Below, piece after piece: positions 8,069-14,836 of a DNA stretch of 14,836 bases. Each line of letters starts with the position of its first letter. Within the stretch, counting starts at the first letter, position 1. The notes under the pieces are model-generated. The model was given only the letters and a program-made list of their open reading frames with translations, was not told the origin of the DNA and did not search any database. The translations under genes were made by a program, and so were the position numbers. The stretch comes from Pavlovales sp. CCMP2436 (taxonomy: Eukaryota > Haptophyta > Pavlovophyceae > Pavlovales): assembly GCA_026770615.1 (NCBI GenBank), contig MU631517.1, positions 150,439 through 165,274 of the forward strand. The letters are read 5' to 3'.

Positions 8069-8345
8069 TTTTTTTGTTTGAATTGTAATTCATTAAGTAT
8101 AGATGGTCGGGATTGCTGGTTATTGGTGGGATTGGTTGGTTTAAATGTTAATCAAAATCACCATCAATCCCACCATTCGTTCGCAACTGAGAGGCCTACT
8201 GCAAGTGCAGACCCCTCAAAATGGTGAATGATGGTGAAGATTTTTCGCAAAAAAAAAGTATTCCGTGGGTGATCCCGTCCCGCTAGATATATATGGGGCC
8301 ATGCAGCTGTGACTGACGGATTAAAAAAAAGCTCAAAAACTTTTT
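8050..8345. mobile_element. Foldback (MITE-like) element, copy 3, left half only
   Basis: It begins with the GGCACCCAACGCC terminus and has a diverged left arm (8179-8243, with GAGGCCTACTGC) and the loop (GATCCCGTCCCGC at about 8270, then GCAGCTGTGACT and an A-run). The expected right arm is missing. It abuts and overlaps the degenerate end of ORF C, so it may have truncated that gene. Confidence 0.65.
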
Positions 8346-8642
8346 TACAAACATTCTGGTGAGGGGAAGGTTCTGCTCACTTAAGTGGTTGGTTGGTCGT
8401 TCAACCACTGTTTGTCTCCAATCACTCACTCGCCCCGCCCCTTTGACCGACCGCAACCACTCGCGCGTTGCGAGTGATCGCAAACGGCCGCGCAGCGGAC
8501 TTTTTTTTTCTCCAATATTAGCCGTGTATAGTAGAATCTCCGGGTACTCTGCTGCAATCTCCGCGTTATATCGTACCGAACCGGATATGCACTTTAGCAT
8601 GAAGCGCGGGAGTTTCTCAGGCCATGTAGGATTGGTAATCAT
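8283..8642 (-). pseudogene. ORF C: third ORF of the low-GC block, apparently truncated
   Basis: An ATG at 8642 has an in-frame TAG 21 nt upstream. The first ~47 residues (MITNPTWPEKLPRFMLKC onward to IGEKK) have a mixed, protein-like composition and low-GC codons like ORFs A and B. After a poly-A/T tract near 8502 the translation turns Arg/Ser-rich and finally reads through the third foldback element before stopping at 8283. I read this as the 5' end of a gene whose remainder was lost or replaced. It starts 41 nt after the ORF B stop. Its first four residues (MITN) resemble those of ORF B (MVTN). No family recognised. Confidence 0.4.
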
Positions 8643-8683
8643 GTATTCCGATTCACGTTCCTAGAGTGCGGCTGCGTTCCCTT

Positions 8684-9409
8684 TCATGCTATATTTTCCA
8701 GGTTTGTTGGCCATAATTTCCTCACCAGCTGTCTCCTAATGCGTGCTGCCACCGCTTTGCGGAGGTAAGACTCATCCGCTCGCTGGATGTCCCCATCCGA
8801 AGTCGTGAACATGTATTTTCCTAGGGTGAGGGCTGATTTTTGGAGGTGTTGGCCGTCTGTTTTACCGTGTATCGTGAGCTGCTTGGCTCCCCAGTCGGCT
8901 AAGGCATTGAGCATCACGAGGTCATCCATATGTTGGTCCATTTCGATCATTATCATCCTAATATTGTGTATGGTTTGGCCGTCTACCACATATGCATGGG
9001 TCGATTCGCGCCATGTGGGCTCAATGCAGACGCGTTGCTTTTCAATTTCCTGGTCCAGGCCATGTGCTAAGGTGTGCTCAATTTTGCGGGCATGGTTGTT
9101 GCCTAGAGCCTGCTCAATAAGTGCTAGTGCTGTTGTCATGTGTGGGTTTTGGTTATAGGCGTGAGAGCTCTCAGCGGTCATGCCGTGCAGTCTTCCGCGG
9201 CAGCGGGTGTTCGGGATTTGGTAGTGGGCTTCCTCGACCCCATTCAGATGGTCCCAGCCGATCTGTAGTTCCGATTCGTTTCCAAGCCATTGTAGAGCGA
9301 GGGACAATCCGCTAATTTCCCCGTTGGCTACGTCCTGCTCCCCGTCGAAGGTGCAGTAGACGATGTGCACCTCTTCAGTTGGTGGCTGTGAGTCTTGATT
9401 GGTAACCAT
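8684..9409 (-). CDS. ORF B: unrecognised 241-aa protein of the low-GC block
   Basis: A single intronless ORF from ATG 9409 to TGA 8684. I do not recognise it. It is rich in His, Gln, Glu and Met, with a predicted helical middle (ALALIEQALGNNHARKIEHT), a stretch VDGQTIHNIRMIMIEMDQ and a basic C-terminus (RIRRQLVRKLW). No signal peptide, membrane segment or zinc-finger pattern is visible. Codon use is near 50% GC by eye, unlike the strongly G/C-ending codons of NAP1. It starts 25 nt after the ORF A stop. Its frame is open 33 codons upstream of the ATG, overlapping the end of A, so a shifted A-B product is conceivable. A viral or mobile origin is inferred from compactness and composition. Confidence 0.65.
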   Translation of the reverse strand: MVTNQDSQPPTEEVHIVYCTFDGEQDVANGEISGLSLALQWLGNESELQIGWDHLNGVEEAHYQIPNTRCRGRLHGMTAESSHAYNQNPHMTTALALIEQALGNNHARKIEHTLAHGLDQEIEKQRVCIEPTWRESTHAYVVDGQTIHNIRMIMIEMDQHMDDLVMLNALADWGAKQLTIHGKTDGQHLQKSALTLGKYMFTTSDGDIQRADESYLRKAVAARIRRQLVRKLWPTNLENIA

Positions 9410-9434
9410 GTAGGTACATGCTTCTGAGATCCGT

Positions 9435-10262
9435 CTACTGCCAGCTGTATTTTTCGCGGCGTATAAAAGTCGGCAAAAATAGACTGATTGGAATTGAACG
9501 GCGTGCCTTCAGGAAGGCTTTTGTATAGCTGGTGACGTACCAGTATCGGAGGGGGCCCTCGAGTTTGCTTTTAAGGGCAATTATGAGCATGTCCCCTACT
9601 TCGTCTCGAATATGCGTATGCAGCCCTTTTAGCATTTCTTTTGCCTCCGGAGTGAATAGATGCTCTAGTATTTGGCCATTTCCCAGGCCAGGCACATGTT
9701 GCCCTTCCAGGATGGCTTGCTCCGCAGGTGATAGATCGCTGAGGTTGGCAACTGGGGCAGCTAACGGGGAACTCGGCGGAGGCTGCTGGGCGCATAGCAG
9801 TGTGTCTCCTATCTTGCGATGTGCCGCCAATGTTTCCCATCGTCCAGTGTATTTACGCAACTCGGAACAGGTGTCAATTAGACGTTCTGATCCGAGGTCC
9901 GCATTATTTCTTTCTACCATCCATGGTGCTGCCCCAGCTGGATGTCTCAGCCCAGCCTCTAGGCCTCTGCGTACCACAGGTGGACTCCACTTCTTATCAC
10001 CTTGTATGTATCTTTTTAGTAGGTCTGCCATGATTTCCTCTGGGAATCCTACTGTGTTGAGTTGGCGTAGCAGGGCTGCTACCTTGATCCCGCCTTCGAT
10101 TGCTTCTGGGTCTTCAATCCCAATTCCTTTTTCCTTGAGGGGGCCGCAGAAAGCTACGCTGGCAACTAACGTGTTAATCCCTACTCTCTTCCACACGGGT
10201 TCTGTTACCGCCGTGCTCATGGCCGTGGTGTTATTGGTCTTGCTGAAGTTAGGTGCATCCAT
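9435..10262 (-). CDS. ORF A: unrecognised 275-aa protein of the low-GC block
   Basis: An intronless ORF from ATG 10262 to TAG 9435, with an in-frame TAG 48 nt upstream that fixes the start region. The N-terminal two-thirds is predicted mainly helical (IEGGIKVAALLRQLNTVGF, EEIMADLLKRYIQGDKKW). A Pro/Ser/Ala linker (about 156-170, QQPPPSSPLAAP) leads to a second helical part (LSPAEQAILEGQ, TPEAKEMLKGLHTHIRDEVG) and a basic C-terminus (TKAFLKARRS, FIRREKYSWQ). This two-lobed helical layout with a basic end would fit a nucleic-acid-binding or capsid-like protein, but no signature motif is seen and I cannot assign a family. Base composition is much lower in GC than the host exons. It is first in the A-B-C series on the same strand. 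Confidence 0.65.
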   Translation of the reverse strand: MDAPNFSKTNNTTAMSTAVTEPVWKRVGINTLVASVAFCGPLKEKGIGIEDPEAIEGGIKVAALLRQLNTVGFPEEIMADLLKRYIQGDKKWSPPVVRRGLEAGLRHPAGAAPWMVERNNADLGSERLIDTCSELRKYTGRWETLAAHRKIGDTLLCAQQPPPSSPLAAPVANLSDLSPAEQAILEGQHVPGLGNGQILEHLFTPEAKEMLKGLHTHIRDEVGDMLIIALKSKLEGPLRYWYVTSYTKAFLKARRSIPISLFLPTFIRREKYSWQ

Positions 10263-10550
10263 GAAGAATAGAGGAGTAGAGCGGTCCCACTCCTGAGAAG
10301 GATCCTATTCGATCCTATTAAATAGGATGGGGCCGCTCGGTCGCCGTGGGTTTCTATTTAGTTCTCCTGAGCTGCGCCTTAGACTGTAGGGTCTCAAGAC
10401 GCCAATAAAAAGCCACGACCCTTCAGGAGTTCCTCAATAACTAATTTAACATACCTAATTAAATGCCAAAATTAATTAATGCCGAAATTAATTAATTTGA
10501 CATATTCTATTAAATAGGATATTGCCCAGGAATGGCCAATAGGATGGTAA
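10263..10550. promoter_or_regulatory. AT-rich upstream region of ORF A with palindromes
   Basis: A perfect 17-bp palindrome ATCCTATTAAATAGGAT lies at 10312-10328, 50 bp upstream of the ORF A start. A near copy (ATTCTATTAAATAGGAT) lies at 10504-10520 and a half-site AATAGGAT at 10538-10545. Another half-site, GATCCTATT, is at 10301-10309. Between them lie two copies of AAATTAATTAAT (about 10470-10497). This could be a promoter/operator region or a block edge. Confidence 0.45.
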
Positions 10551-11097
10551 CTAAGTGCCCTTAGGGCGGCAACAGGGGCGAGTCAGACACATCAGAGGGT
10601 ACCTAGGCTGCCCCACACACACAGAAGATGCGGCGAGCTACCAACATCCCTGGCGCGGTGTGCGACACACGCTGCTGGGCACGTGCGCCCATATGTCCGA
10701 ATTTCGCCCCCATGCTAAAGAAATCGGATTTTTTTAACAGCAATTTCAATAGATCATAACGAAACAACATTAGGCCGCATCCTCAATCTGATTGAATCCT
10801 GGCTATCCCCAGGATGTGGCGCCCACGGCAATGTGCGGCCACCCTGGGTCCCCGCCGCGCTGTTCGTCGGCTACAGCGTTCCGAATCCATCCTACTTAAT
10901 GGAATAATTCGACCATTTAATAGGCGCAGGGGTGGGACCGAGAGGAGATGTCATGCTGGGTAAAGGTGGCTGCGTAAATAGTATGACACTGCTTCTTTGC
11001 AGCTGCAATCCCGATCTTATGGGAAGCTATTTTAACTCGCTGCACTGTGGCGGACGCCTGAATTTCCCATTCGAGATTTGGGATTAAGACATGATCT
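10551..11097. other. Non-coding stretch
   Basis: No ORF of convincing composition is present. One small hairpin occurs at 10796-10815 (ATCCTGG pairs with CCAGGAT). Confidence 0.5.
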
Positions 11098-11100
11098 AGA

Positions 11101-11340
11101 TATATTACTGATAGGGATCAAGCTGGCGGCTGACTATCCGAGAACTATCTTAGCGCTTCGACGCAGGCAGCAGGCTCCGACGCGCTACGCCGAAGTGGGG
11201 AACATGGTAGAAGTCTGCGCAACGCGGGGCCGCCCGACAGTGCGCATTACTGATAATGTGGATTCAAGCTGGCGTTTGACTAGGTCCGAAAAGCAGTACT
11301 GCTGATCAGAGCGCTGCGTCGCCCATTGCCTGCTGCAAGC
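11101..11340 (+). repeat. Dispersed repeat, two diverged direct copies
   Basis: Copy a starts at 11101 (TATTACTGATAGGGATCAAG). Copy b runs about 11246-11340 (ATTACTGATAATGTGGATTC and onward) and ends with 28 bp identical to the inverted copy at 5906-5933. The unit offset is about 145 bp. A 75-aa ORF across this segment is explained by the repeats. Confidence 0.7.
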
Positions 11341-12321
11341 CTTTACAATTACATAAATTTTATTTGACAATATTCGCATTCGCGCGGGAGTCTGATCAAC
11401 AAAACGACAATCGACGATGCTCGCCGACTGATTTGCTGCTGACCGGGCTCATCTGCATCTCGAGCGCTCGAGCTGCCGCACGTCTGCGCACGCGACAAAC
11501 CTGTAGCACAATAACACAGACAACTATAATACTCTGACAGCCGGTATCCCACAGTGCGATTCTTGCCCACGAGGGGCTGGAACCACGGGAGGCTTTTGGT
11601 AGGGCCCGGTCTACCCCACCTCACGGGGGTGGGCCTCGGGCTCAGTGGTTTGGGGTGGGGGTTCGGGGCTTGCGTAACTGACGCGCTTCTCGTTGGGCTG
11701 TTGGGTGGATTCTGGGCTTTCTGGCTCCTGTTTGCGTTTGGATGGGCGCATACTGCGCGGATGGATGTATGGCCTCGTATTGTACGGTGTGTATGGCCGA
11801 TGCTGGTGGCAGTGGGGGAGTGGCTGGGGCCGGCTTCTATGGCGTGGCAGGTTTGTTCTGGCTCGGTGTGCGCTTGCGGAGCGAGGCTAGGGTAGATTTT
11901 GGGCTTGCTGGCTCCTGTTTGGGGTTGGGGCGTTTGTTACTGGCTTGGTGTACAGGGTGTCGCGGGCAATAAGAAGCCCTAACGTTAAGAAGCTAAGCCT
12001 CGTTTTTTTTTTTTTCCGAAGAAGCCGAGCCTGCTCGAAAGCCAGCTTCTTATAGTAAATAAGAAGCTGAGGGTAGGGTCCGGGGGGTCCCCACCCGAGC
12101 CGAAGAAAAAAATGACTTTTCGGGAGGTTATTCATGCAGTTTTCTCTAGTCGGCTCAGCGAGTCCGCGTATGGTAGTCGGATGTCCACCATATGCTAGGT
12201 CGGACTGCGTGGGCTATGGTATGGCACGTGCGAGCTTGTGACAGGCGTGCGCACGACCGCGTGCGCGTGTCGCGGCCAGGGGCGTTACTGTTAGTTATGT
12301 TCACGCCCACTCCGCCACGAG
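11341..12321. other. Non-coding, G-rich stretch
   Basis: A 14-bp palindrome CTCGAGCGCTCGAG lies at 11459-11472. From about 11600 to 11960 the plus strand is very G/T-rich and contains two diverged copies of ATTCTGGGCTTTCTGGCTCC (from about 11709 and 11896). A T-run at about 12003-12015 and AAGAAGC motifs follow. The 113-aa plus-strand ORF here is Gly/Leu/Trp-rich and reads as translated G/T repeat. Confidence 0.45.
12044..12068. terminator. Small hairpin
   Basis: AGCTTCTTA pairs perfectly with TAAGAAGCT around a 7-nt loop. It lies outside any called gene, between the G-rich stretch and the broken gene at the right. A terminator role is only one possibility; it may be part of the local AAGAAGC repeat. 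Confidence 0.3.
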
Positions 12322-13933
12322 CTACGATGCAAACCCCCACTTTTGCAGGTTATTTGCCCTTATCAAACGAGACAGAGACCAAGGAAAAACCCGCACAATA
12401 AAACACACCCCGGCACACACCGTAAATGATGATGAAATCGCAGCGATTTTGAACACGACAGGGGCCGTGCGCACTGATCCCTTATCAGGCATCAAAAGCG
12501 ACACAGTCAGCAGGCAGTGAGGGCAAGTAATGATATCCACATAGGCAGTGAGTAGCAGGGTCACCTTGAAGGAAGCGTCCACCATCTTGAGGACGCTGAG
12601 GCACAGCCGCTCGTCGGTGCTCAGGCAGGATAGCTTGTCATGAGTGAGCGCACTGATTCCGTTGTCGACGTGGCTTGAAGCAGTGACGCCGTCGAACAGA
12701 TCGAAGATTTTCGGCGTCGTGTCTGGTTTGCGACATGCGGAGCACGCGAACACGAAGCATCCTCCCCCGTCGTCGCGCGCCGGCTCGCAGAAGAAGACGT
12801 CTACGAGCTCTAGTGGCCTTGTGTTGGAAGGTGTGCCGACTGCGTGCTCGCTCACGTACAGACCAATGCAGGGGCGGAACACGCAGTAGGTGCGACAGTC
12901 GGTAAGCACGGCGACGTCGTGCACGCGGCGTCGGGGAATGTTCTGCGCGTAGTCCATCAGGCCGCACTTGTAGCACATGCGACTGGGCAGTTTGTGCACA
13001 GCGGTGAGATGTGAGCGTAGCCGGCGGCGCGCGGCAACGTCGAGTCCGCCGAGGCCAGAAGCAGCCGGCAGCGCAGCCGCGCCAGGAGCGATCAGGTTGT
13101 TCGCCATGCGCGTGTGCTCTGGAGCTTTCGGGCGTGAGTTCCCCGCAGACTGGCTAGCGGCCCTGAGCGCCTCCGCAAGGTTGCCGCCGCGGGCAAGGCA
13201 GATGAGGACGAGGTCGTTTTGCACGTTGAACAGATCTGCTGCGGCCGCGGGTGCGTTGTTGTCGAGCACCTCGCACGACGCAGGCGCGCCAGGCACACGG
13301 ACGATGCTCGCCAGGCGCACGGATTCGAGCGCGGGCGCACGCGCGGGCAGGGCGGGTGGACAGGCGCAGCCTGTCAGCGCGCTGCAGCCTCGCCCGTGCG
13401 CACATTGGACTACTTCGCAGACGTCCATCGCATCGGCGTCACACGCGAGAGCATCATCATCGCACACGTCCATCGGGACGGAGGTGCTGTGTTTGCCCGG
13501 AGCAGGAGCGGGCGTCTGCTGCAGGCGGTAGCGAAGGTGCGCGCGCGCATCGACAGCGATCGCACCGACTGTCGTCCGTGCAGTGACACCGCGCAGCGTG
13601 TAGTCGAGGAAGTGGCCAGTGCGGGCGTGCAGAGCGGACCCGAGCATCTCCGACCCATGTGCCACGAAGCGGTTGCAGCCGACGGAGAGCACCCACTCGG
13701 GCGGTATACGCGCTACGTTGCCGAGGTACTGACCGTTGTCGGGCAGCGACCAGTGCTCGCGCAGCTCAGCAATCGGAGGCAGCGTGCGCCAGTCGTACTC
13801 GAGTCGCAGGGGCGGAGCACTCGATCGAAACGCGACGTCCGGTTAGGCGGCGTGCCGTAGACACTCTGCGCGTGCACGCGCCGAACAGAGCGGTGCGGTG
13901 CCTGTTGCGAGCCCATCTCGTCGTCGGTGTCGC

Positions 13934-14105
13934 AGCGGTGCAAGTTGGCGACTGGCACGCAGAAGAGCGTGGGGTGCTGCGTGTCCAGCCGGACGGCGCA
14001 GCGTTCGATCTTGCCGAGAGCCTCGTGGTGGTGGACGGTACCGGTCTTGCCGTTGAAGTCGACGTTGATGAGCAAGCCGTCGATGTGCACGCGCGTGCCG
14101 GCGAC
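13934..14105 (-). other. KOW/SH3-like module within the broken gene
   Basis: The pattern G-T-R-V-x-I-x-G-L, N-G-K-T-G-T-V, R/C-A-V-R-L-D and V-P-V-A-N-L matches the general shape of small beta-barrel modules that recur in algal proteins, often with ankyrin, ARM or MYND domains. The assignment rests on recognising the pattern by eye. Confidence 0.5.
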
Positions 14106-14375
14106 CAACGGCGCATCACGCCCCTGTTGCCGTAGGGCGAGCGCCGGGCGCGCTGCCGCGCCGACGCTGGTCGGCGGCCAGAAGACTGCGAGCGCCCAGG
14201 CCGAAACCTCCTGCGCGGTGTGGTCGCTCTGCGGGAGGTGCGTGAAGGCGGCGTGCAGCTCTGCGAGGCGACGTTTGCAAGCCTTTTCCGACTTTGCCCC
14301 GACGGTGAGCTTGCCCACGGCACCGTTGGCGACGACTCGGCGCTTGAGGAGCAACTCGAGGCTGAGGTCAGGCGT

Positions 14376-14463
14376 CCACTTGAAGTTGTTATGGTCGTTG
14401 GAGGTTATGGCCAGCACGCCCACTTGAGGTTGTTATGGCCGTTGGAGGTTATGGCCAGCACGC
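14376..14463. repeat. 44-bp tandem duplication inside the broken gene
   Basis: 14376-14419 and 14420-14463 are adjacent 44-bp copies with two differences. Both encode VLAITSN(G/D)HNN(L/F)KW on the minus strand. As 44 is not a multiple of three, the duplication shifts the frame. Removing one copy would put the upstream and downstream segments in the same frame. Confidence 0.9.
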
Positions 14464-14836
14464 GCATGACGTGGCCGAGAGCGGTCACCGTCACGGGAGC
14501 AGTGCCCTCAGCATGCGCGAGCAAGTTGCCGCACTCGCGCAAGAAGGCGAGGGAGTTTCCGCAGGCGGCAGGGATAGCGTGCGAACGCACGAACGGTGTG
14601 CCGGCAATAGACGAGCGCGCCGCGGAGGCGTTCTCCCGAGCCAGTGCCTCGCCGTGGGGCGCAACCCCAACGCAGGCGAGCAGCACTAAGAGCGGCTGGA
14701 AGACTTCGCCCTTGGCTGGCGGGGCCGTAGAGCTGGATGCATCGCGATGCGGTAACGCCGGTGCCGAATCGCCACCGGGTTTGCTGCGCGCGCACTCGGT
14801 GGTCGCACGCTTAGCGAGAGGTGCAACAGCCGGGCT

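Larger units (their letters stand above)
12565..14836 (-). pseudogene. Large broken gene: KOW/SH3-like module plus cysteine pairs, open at the right edge
   Basis: Three minus-strand frames appear to be parts of one protein. Segment 1 (14836 to about 14420) is open from the window edge (e.g. GNSLAFLRECGNLLAHAEG). Segment 2 (14423 to about 13842) follows a 44-bp duplication. It holds a module at about 14105-13934 (GTRVHIDGL, FNGKTGTV, CAVRLD, VPVANLHR) resembling the small KOW/SH3-like repeats common in algal proteins. Segment 3 (about 13842 to 12565) reads DVAFRSSAPPLRLEYDWRT onward, with Cys-rich parts (CAHGRGCSALTGCACP, CYKCGL, FACSACRK) and then LSCLSTDERLCLSVLKMVDA. The order of cysteine pairs followed by this helix recalls the region upstream of Rep in algal and fungal Helitrons; weak inference. 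AAG|GTGACC at 12565 may be a donor; the ORF continues to 12322 with changed composition. An ordinary host gene with a small intron cannot be excluded. Confidence 0.55.

Noticed and set aside
7146..8345. A CRISPR-like repeat array
   Set aside because: The repeats are long, inverted and unequal, and lie in a eukaryotic-type sequence; foldback elements explain them.
9532..10296. A 254-aa plus-strand ORF opposite ORF A
   Set aside because: It is Ser/Cys/Arg-rich with shadow-like composition, whereas ORF A fits a same-strand series with B and C. Not completely excluded.
11078..11305. A 75-aa plus-strand ORF
   Set aside because: It lies over two copies of the dispersed repeat.
11554..11895. A 113-aa Gly/Leu/Trp-rich ORF that looks membrane-like
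   Set aside because: It is a G/T-rich, internally repeated stretch; all three frames give similar low-complexity peptides.
12977..13860. Plus-strand ORFs of 184 and 213 aa
   Set aside because: They are shadows of the broken minus-strand gene, which shows cysteine pairs and the KOW-like module.

Overview
The window looks like nuclear DNA of a GC-rich unicellular eukaryote, most likely an alga. One gene is spliced with GT-AG introns and is a clear nucleosome assembly protein 1 (NAP1). Coding exons are strongly G/C at third codon positions, introns are T-rich or AT-rich, and non-coding DNA is full of homopolymers, microsatellites and foldback repeats. A haptophyte or a similarly GC-rich alga would fit. 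The lineage is inferred from composition and intron style and was not identified by a search.

Layout. (1) 1-1428, minus strand: the 5' part of an unrecognised, mostly disordered protein with a C-terminal coiled coil, in at least two exons, running off the left edge. (2) 1429-1740: a compact divergent promoter with a mirrored TTTAAA-type box on each side and a 20-bp tandem repeat. (3) 1741-4849, plus strand: NAP1 in four exons, 466 aa, ending in the CaaX box CKQQ. Intron 3 is inflated by tandem copies that include the tail of exon 3. (4) 4850-7140: mostly non-coding, with hairpins and one copy of a dispersed repeat. (5) 7146-8345: a cluster of foldback (MITE-like) elements with long inverted arms. 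(6) 8283-10262, minus strand: a lower-GC, intronless block of three closely spaced ORFs that I call A, B and C. A and B are intact and C is cut short. None is recognised. (7) 10263-12320: non-coding, with palindromes, a second and third copy of the dispersed repeat, and a G-rich stretch. (8) 12565-14836, minus strand: a large broken gene, open at the right edge, with a KOW/SH3-like module and cysteine pairs. It is interrupted by a 44-bp tandem duplication and by a second change of frame.

The left third is ordinary host gene space: NAP1 shares a promoter region with a coiled-coil gene. The rest looks like accessory or transposon-rich DNA. The best candidate for something undescribed is the A-B-C block. 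Its base composition, lack of introns, 25- and 41-nt spacers and staggered frames are unlike the host genes beside it and suggest a viral or mobile origin. I cannot name a family from the sequence alone.
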